From positions 1 through 64,000 of the forward strand of contig ADNK01000630.1 in assembly GCA_000320545.1 (NCBI GenBank): 64,000 nt of DNA. Reading direction: 5' to 3'. The position numbers and the translations under genes were made by a program. Every line of letters starts with the position of its first letter. Position 1 is the first letter of the stretch. Below, one piece after another: positions 57,737 to 64,000 of this stretch. This stretch comes from Bigelowiella natans CCMP2755 (lineage: Eukaryota; Cercozoa; Chlorarachniophyceae). The notes below the pieces were generated by a model. It worked only from the letters and a program-made list of their open reading frames with translations. It was not told the DNA's origin and ran no database searches.

Positions 57737-60700
57737 TCAGGCATCTTGAGAGAATAGATGCGACAATAAGTTTCTTGTGCTGACTTTAGCACGTGATTGT
57801 AATCGAGGTGTTGGTATGAGAACGCTGTCATCGCTGTCGCTATCCTCGTCTTTTGAAATACTTTGACCCAAGCTCAACCTCAACTTTGGGCCGAGAGATG
57901 AAAATGCATCATCTGAAATATTTTTGGACGTCTTGCCCACTTTGTCACCATTATTTGGATCAAGGTTTTTGTTCTGCTTTGTGTCCGTAGCGATGCTCTT
58001 GCGGCTCGTGAAATTGCCATTCTTATCTTTTAGGCAATTTCGTGCCTGGTTCGACACCAGGTTTGGGACGAGAGATGTGCACGATTCTTCGGAAGTAGTA
58101 TTTTTGGACTTGTCGCCCGCTTTCTCCTCCACACGCAACACCGTGCGCAGACACTTTTCATCCGTAGCAGTGCGCCCTTCTACAGAGCTTTTGGAATGGA
58201 AATGATTTTCTTCATTCGAGGTGAGGAACTCTATTGTAACGACATCAGATGTCATATGCACGAGCCGTAAAATCTCAGTAAAAGCTTTAAGCTCAAAAAC
58301 TGGTTCGTCGTCTATTTTCAGGACTTTCCACCCCAACCTAATTCCGCATTCCTGCCCCTTTGGAGTCACCGAGTCAACCACACAGTTTTCATCGACAGAA
58401 CATGTAGGCTCATCGCACGGAAGAGAAACTTTGATTCTGTTCGTGGCATGTTCCATCACAGTCTCGCACTGCTGATCAGGAGCACAGCACCCGCAAAAGC
58501 AGCAGGCACAGAACGGGAAAACGATAACGAATTCTAGTAATGAGAGAGCAAAGATCCTGACGAGGATGTCCTCAGGAATGCAGATGAGAAGCGCAAGCGC
58601 CGACTTCGTGGATGTGGCTCCTAATCGATACGAAAGGATAGCAAGGAGGAAGCAACACCCGAGAATTATCGTCCCAGAGATCCAGATGGCGACGTAATCA
58701 GTTGCAATCCAATCATAATGCTTGGGCGTCGTCGTTACAACTTGAGCATCAGAACGGTTGCTACCAACACTGAGCCTACGATGAGACTCCTTGCTGCTAT
58801 CGGCTTCGCAATTACTGTAATGAATCGGATGACTCGGCACAGATTTCTTCCTATCGGCATCGCATTTACTGGAATGAATCGCGTGGCTCGACATAGATTT
58901 CATGTGCAGTGAGAGGCTTCTTCTCCGTGGAACGCGTGCAGAGACGCCATCCATCCACGCTTCTTGTCGTCCTTTTTGAGAGTAGTCATCATCCTCATCA
59001 CCTCTTCCACTTTTATCATCAACCTGGCTCGATCTTCGCAGTAGTGCGACGGTACTGCCAACGAAGGACCCGATTTGTGCTCCGATCGCAGCAGCTGCTG
59101 CAGACATTTTATGACTCTGCTTCTCATCGTCATCGTCATCTTGTTCACTGTCTTCCTGGCCCGCTTCCCCTCCCCCGGTATTCTCGCCTATTATGCCAAG
59201 TAAAACATCATTTTCATAAGCACCTTCATCAGTCATTATTGTTGTCACTGTTGTAGTTTTTGCTGATCAAGATTTAGCATGTGTTTTTCTCTCCCTTCAT
59301 TCCCCCACCTCTCTCGTTCTTTATGTGTCGTGTATTTGCATGAGTACTGATTTGTGCTGATTTGTACATCGAAAGTGTAGCTAGCATATACTACGAGTAG
59401 ACGACGCAGCGGATACTACCTGCTGCTGCTTCCTTGCTCATATTTGTCACATCCCACTCCACATCGTCAGCAATGATAAGTAGACAAGGGAGGAAGGCAA
59501 TCAAACCGGAGCTTTTGAACTCGGTTCGGAACTCTGGTGGCAGTTGCCGTGCAAAGAGGTGCGCAAGAGCGAAAGGTACAGGGAAGGCTAACATCACGCT
59601 CATCAGCGAGGCCGCGACCATTCCAGATAGGTAAAAGATCTGCTGCTCAGTACCGATCAGGAGCAGGCAAACAGTGGCGGTGTTGAATAGTAGGGTTGAC
59701 AGAACGATTACACGCTTTTGCGAGTTCATGTAGTCTCCGGGGTGCCTGCAAAATACAGCTATCCACGGATGGCGGCGGCGCATCATCCACGTTGTTCCAA
59801 ACAAGAAGTTGGGGAAAGACCTCTCGTTGTTCGCGTGTATCTTTCTCACTGAGTTGAAAGAACGCCAAAACTGCTTTTCATTTCTATGCTCAAGGCTATC
59901 GTCGCCTCTGTTCTTGCGGTCATAGCACCGAGCTATTGGAAGGGAAACCAACGTCACGAAGAGGAAGATTAGGTTGAGCGCCATCACCGCGTTGGTCGAG
60001 GGATCAAATGACTTGGTGTTGGTGGTGTCATCCTCTGACACAGAATTGACCTCGACATCAACATTGTCTCCCCCTTCTGTATTTGTACTACTCGAAAACG
60101 CGGTGAGATGAGAAGTGTTACACCACGCCTGACGACGCCCGTTGTTGCTGCTACAAAGCGAAGCAACCAACCCATTGTCACTCTCCCATCTCTCATGCTG
60201 CGGCGACCAATACAGGCATCTACAAGATGCGACCCCATCGTTGCTAACGTTGCTACGAGGGGGGGAACCGGGGGGGACGGAGAATCGGATGGGAGACGAC
60301 AGATTTTGCACTATTACGCCGACTAAAGTTTTTGCTTGTTTTACCTAATAATAAGGGAATGATGTATCACTGAGTGGTAAGGTTTAGAGCTTAATTCTAC
60401 CGGAAATAACACGAATATCTTCTTTTCGCTGCTTAGACAACTCATGGCACTACCTTGATAATGGTTAATCCCCCAGAAGAAGTCATGTTGGTAGAGCTGC
60501 TGCTGTTCCTGTTGGAGGCAGGATAAATAGAGCTACCAGCAACTACAACAGAACTAATCTGTAGATAATCTTCAGACTTGATTTCAATGCTACTGCTGCC
60601 ACCTTGTGGTAGTGGTGGCACGTATACCTCGAAAGAATCGAATGCACTTCCTGCTGATATCTGCAGTTTTGTTGAAGAAGATTCCTCAACAGTTTGGCCG

Positions 60701-63700
60701 ACTAAATTGAAGGAAATTGACGATTCCGACTGCGAGGTAGTAGCACCTTTTTGGTACGTACAGATAGTGAATGCTCGTTAGGACAATCTTCTCTCTCATG
60801 TCTTTACATTTCTTAATCAGCAAAAATCAATTGAGGCAACAAAACGGCAGAACTGAGCCAAAGATGCTTGAAAATCATAACAAGTAATCATACATATTAA
60901 ACAGGTCAATAGATGTAATGCGGGCTGTTACCATCGCCGCTGCTGCTGATTCCTCTTTCAACCGACAACAACGTGGTTCTTTCTCCTGGTAGTGATCCAG
61001 AAACTAGCAGTGACGACAGGTTAGACAACACCTCCACGACTTTCGCCGCATCTGAGCTGCTTAGCTTAGATTTTGTCTGGTGTAGAGCATTGGTGGTACT
61101 ACTGCTACTACTACTACTACTACTACTATCGTTAGCAGTTGAAGCTGCTGCTGCTGATACCAAGTTTGCCATTGCCCTAGCGGCAGCTGTCACCGTGTTC
61201 GTTCTTTCTTCCCTGTCATGGGGACCATCACGACTGCTACTGCTGCTATTAGTGAGCATGATCGTTTTCGAAGTCGTGGACTTCGTGATGTTGACGAGCA
61301 GGTCTATTGCTAAGCGCTCCGCTCTCTTGCTAATCTCTCCTGATTGGCTGAAATCGGTGGCATCTTGGATCAGTGTCGCTTGTGCTTCGTCGCGAATAGA
61401 GGGACTGTTTTGATTCCAGTCATCTGCAAGCAACTGAAGCAAATCTCCACGCACAGCTGCGTTGGCTGTGACGTTGTTCGAAGAGGACGCAGATGGCAAG
61501 GAGGCATCACTTTTAAGGTAGCGGGAGAGGCCTACGAATTGGACTTTGAAACTCTCTACATTTCCCGCTTTCAAAAGGTCCTCTAGTTGTGTCTTGGTGT
61601 CTGACACTTGAAGAGATTGAGGGGCTGTGACGTTCACACTGAAGGTGCTGATGGCCGTCGCATCGAGGTTGTCAGCGATGGTTGCCCGTATTGAAAGACC
61701 AGTGCTGGGAGGAATAGGCGCAACGAGAGTCGTGTCAAAGAAGCTGAGTTGACGGAACTCGCACAAAGTGATGATAGTCGGAGAGCTTGAAGTAGAATAG
61801 GAAGAAGAGTTAGAAGACGATGACGATCCTGACTTTGTTTCTGCTGTTTCTATGATTTGGAATCGGTAGCGGAGGGGAATGTCAGCATCATTCCAACCTG
61901 AGCAGGACAGCCGAAACACGGTACTCAAGGCCTCACCCTTCTCTGGGAAAGACGCACAAGACCCAAGAGCGGGGGATTCATTCGTAACGACAGTCAAGCT
62001 GGCATTCCCATATGTACCAGTTGCAGTGGCTAAACAACTGAGCGTGAACGTATACGTAGTTGCAGGTTTCAGAGCGTTCGCTGCTAGAACAAGAAACGAG
62101 TTGGTTAACGACGATGATTTCACAACCTGCGAATTTGAGAGATTTAGATTGCTGCTGCTGCAGCTCCACTGAAATTCGTAGCGAGCATTGAGAGCAGGCT
62201 GAGACTCGAAAGAATTTGTAGAGGAGTTGGATGCAAACCCCTCAAAGACCAACCGTCCTGTCGGATTGACACGATTCAGGTTTGAGGCAGCAGCGGTGTC
62301 CAGATAAGAAGTATAAATGCTAGATTCAGAGGTATGCATCTTGATGAAAACGTTAGGCACAGCAGCAGCCGTAGTGATCAATATCTGCTGTGCAACTGCA
62401 GAAAACTGGGATCCGATGCGAGAAACATTAGCAGCAACGACGTAAGTATTTGCGGTTGTTAGAAGCGACGTTGGGATGATTAACGTTTGTGAAGAAGATG
62501 AAGACGATGACCGTTCCATGACACTCTGACCGTTATATGCATTTGTTACATTCCAATCCACCTGGATTGAATCTGAGCTGCTCTTGCCCGACACTGCTAC
62601 TGAGATTGTTATGTTTGTGAGTGAGCCGTGGAGCGAGAGCAATCTCTTCGTTCCCCCCACAATGGCTGCCGAGAGATCGTCTCTAGCGCTAGTAACGTTC
62701 AAGGTCACGAATGACCTTCCCAAAATGACGCCTGTGCTTGTTGCAATTGATGCGTTTAGTCTAAAGGCATACTGCTGCTCGGGGACCATCACGTTCGGCA
62801 TGATTCGCAGCAATGTTGATTGCGTGTCTGGTACTAGTGACGCCGTTTGGATAGGGGGGGGGGAGATCTGCGTCCATCTGCCTGCAGTGATGAAACCACT
62901 TCCAGCACTTGTTGTCGTTTCTTCCGAGCAGGAGGGCACTACCTGCGCTGGGAAATAGAGGCCGCGAGAGGCAAACACCTTGATTTGTGTAGGTCCTGGC
63001 AACACAATATTTGGAAGCACAGAGGATGTCGCCTCGAAGCTGTGTACTGCGTATGATGAATTCCCTAGCCAATTCTTCACATTCACTTGGAAACTATAAA
63101 CGGCCCCCGCGGAGAAATTGCTCGTCTGACTAGCGTCGAGGGTTAACGTGCTGGCAGAGCAGCTTTCAGCTTTTGCCTGTAGTTTTTCTTCAAGTGCCAT
63201 CCCACCAGCATTCCCAGGTGTTGGTTTCGCACCGAGATATGTCCAATTGTACTGCATCGCCTTACCCGCGAAACCTTCCGCTATTGCAACCAGCTCTACA
63301 ACGGGAGAAGAAGCGGAAGATGGAGACGATGGCGACGACGATGACTGCGATTCAGAACAAGTAAGAACAAAGCAAAAACACGTTTATTGTTTATGAGTTG
63401 AATATTGGAATCAATATAGTAGCTACGGATCTTCTCAGGTGGCAAGGACTTGCCCTCAAACCTTTAGTGTTGGTGAAATACCGATGGAATGTTCTCCGCA
63501 TCAAAATATAATTCCCTCATAGAGCAACACCTCTGTTTGATCGAACTCGCTTCCTCCCCCCTTTTCCTCCCAACAACAATTGACTTACATTGGAGCATTG
63601 GCCGACTTCGGCAGGGCCTTTAATCTGAACAGAGACTGATGGAAGAACTTGAGGCAGCTGGAGATACAACGCCGTCGTAGGGAAAGTGCCTTTAGATGAG

Positions 63701-63948
63701 CGACTACTCACAAGATCGCTCTCTAATGCAACAGCTTCCTCTTTTAATATAATTTCAGTACCCTCCTCAGCGTTAAAACCAAGCCCGAGGAAGATTTGTA
63801 GCATCTTCGATGTTGACCAGACACAACTATAGTCCTTACCTAGTAGTGTGGATAGGTCTTCCTCGGCCATGTCGAGCATGGATTTACCTTTATTAGACAA
63901 CGTATGATTATCAATAGTGGGAATGTTGTGACTGCAAGTATTGCCTGT
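57737..63948 (-). CDS. REJ-GPS transmembrane receptor (polycystin-1-like ectodomain), N-terminus off window
   Basis: Large surface protein; relatives (sea-urchin REJ proteins, polycystin-1) act in gamete recognition or mechanosensing. Exons: 63589-63948, 60932-63344, 60454-60746, 59420-60344 and 57737-59262, 1,838 codons with all phases matching; earlier exons lie beyond 64 kb. An REJ module fills roughly residues 90-900, with Ig-like strands such as MQYNWTYLGAK, YSFQVNVKNWLG and YTFTLSCLATATG. A GAIN-type stretch precedes the GPS motif near residue 1060-1100: CRCLYWSPQHERW, paired cysteines, WCNTSHLTAF, the autoproteolysis site family. Then come a helix (AVMALNLIFLFVTLVSL), a second pair (STLLFNTATVCLLLIG), two more in the last exon (WISGTIILGCCFLLAILSY, LLEFVIVFPFCACC), and a PDZ-like fold near 1610-1690. 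No PLAT domain and no polycystin cation-channel pore are visible. Confidence 0.85.
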
Positions 63949-64000
63949 CTACAACATGATTCGTCAAAACAACACTCCTCCCGATTTTAATCGTGCACTT

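Noticed and set aside
1-64000. tRNA, rRNA or transposase genes
   Set aside because: None recognised by eye; a tRNAscan and Rfam search would be needed to exclude small RNAs.

Overview
The window is nuclear DNA of an AT-rich, intron-rich microbial eukaryote. All introns I could place follow GT-AG (one looks GC-AG), and TAA, TAG and TGA all act as stops, so the code is standard. A SPEF1/CLAMP gene (axonemal central apparatus) implies a flagellated cell. A REJ-GPS receptor, a soluble adenylyl cyclase, a bestrophin-type channel and a beta-1,4-galactosyltransferase fit a free-living protist or alga; a heterokont alga is possible, but the lineage is not settled by the sequence. I rebuilt exons by hand from reading frame, splice sites and intron phase. 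Where a chain closes with a total length divisible by three I trust it.

Left to right: 0-2.8 kb is unresolved, with low-complexity DNA and probable minus-strand exons. Then come RPP21/Rpr2, an RNase P subunit (+, 2.9-4.3); a SAP-domain nuclear protein (-, 6.1-7.0); a beta-1,4-galactosyltransferase with a very long N-terminal extension (+, 7.7-12.6); SPEF1 (-, 13.6-14.6); a GPR180/TMEM145-type seven-helix protein (+, 15.2-20.9); a soluble adenylyl cyclase with two cyclase domains and a P-loop ATPase (-, 21.6-30.9); a DUF155/RMND1-type protein (+, 31.9-35.3); a voltage-sensor/bestrophin fusion of 30 small exons (-, 36.3-41.1); an N-myristoylated globin (+, 42.2-43.8); a PAXX-like XRCC4-superfamily protein (+, 45.1-46.2); a DOT1-like SAM methyltransferase (-, 47.5-49.8); a compact KIX protein resembling MED15 (+, 50.4-51.1); an ankyrin protein (-, 52.1-54.6); an intronless MFS transporter (+, 55.4-57.1); and a REJ-GPS-transmembrane receptor whose N-terminus runs off the right edge (-, 57.7-64.0).

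Two patterns run through the whole window. Genes alternate strand almost perfectly (13 of 14 neighbouring pairs from RPP21 onwards). Every interval downstream of a gene 3' end holds 0.6-1.2 kb of DNA crowded with short palindromes (CATG, CTAG, TGCA, GTGCAC). The divergent, promoter-side intervals mostly lack them. Intron style also differs by gene: the B4GALT, GPR180 and DUF155 genes have long introns full of di- and trinucleotide repeats, while SAP, SPEF1, cyclase and VSD-bestrophin have introns of about 55-90 nt.

The most novel candidate is the VSD-bestrophin gene, in which a classic S4 helix (four Arg and one Lys at every third position) is spliced in frame to a complete bestrophin-like pore.
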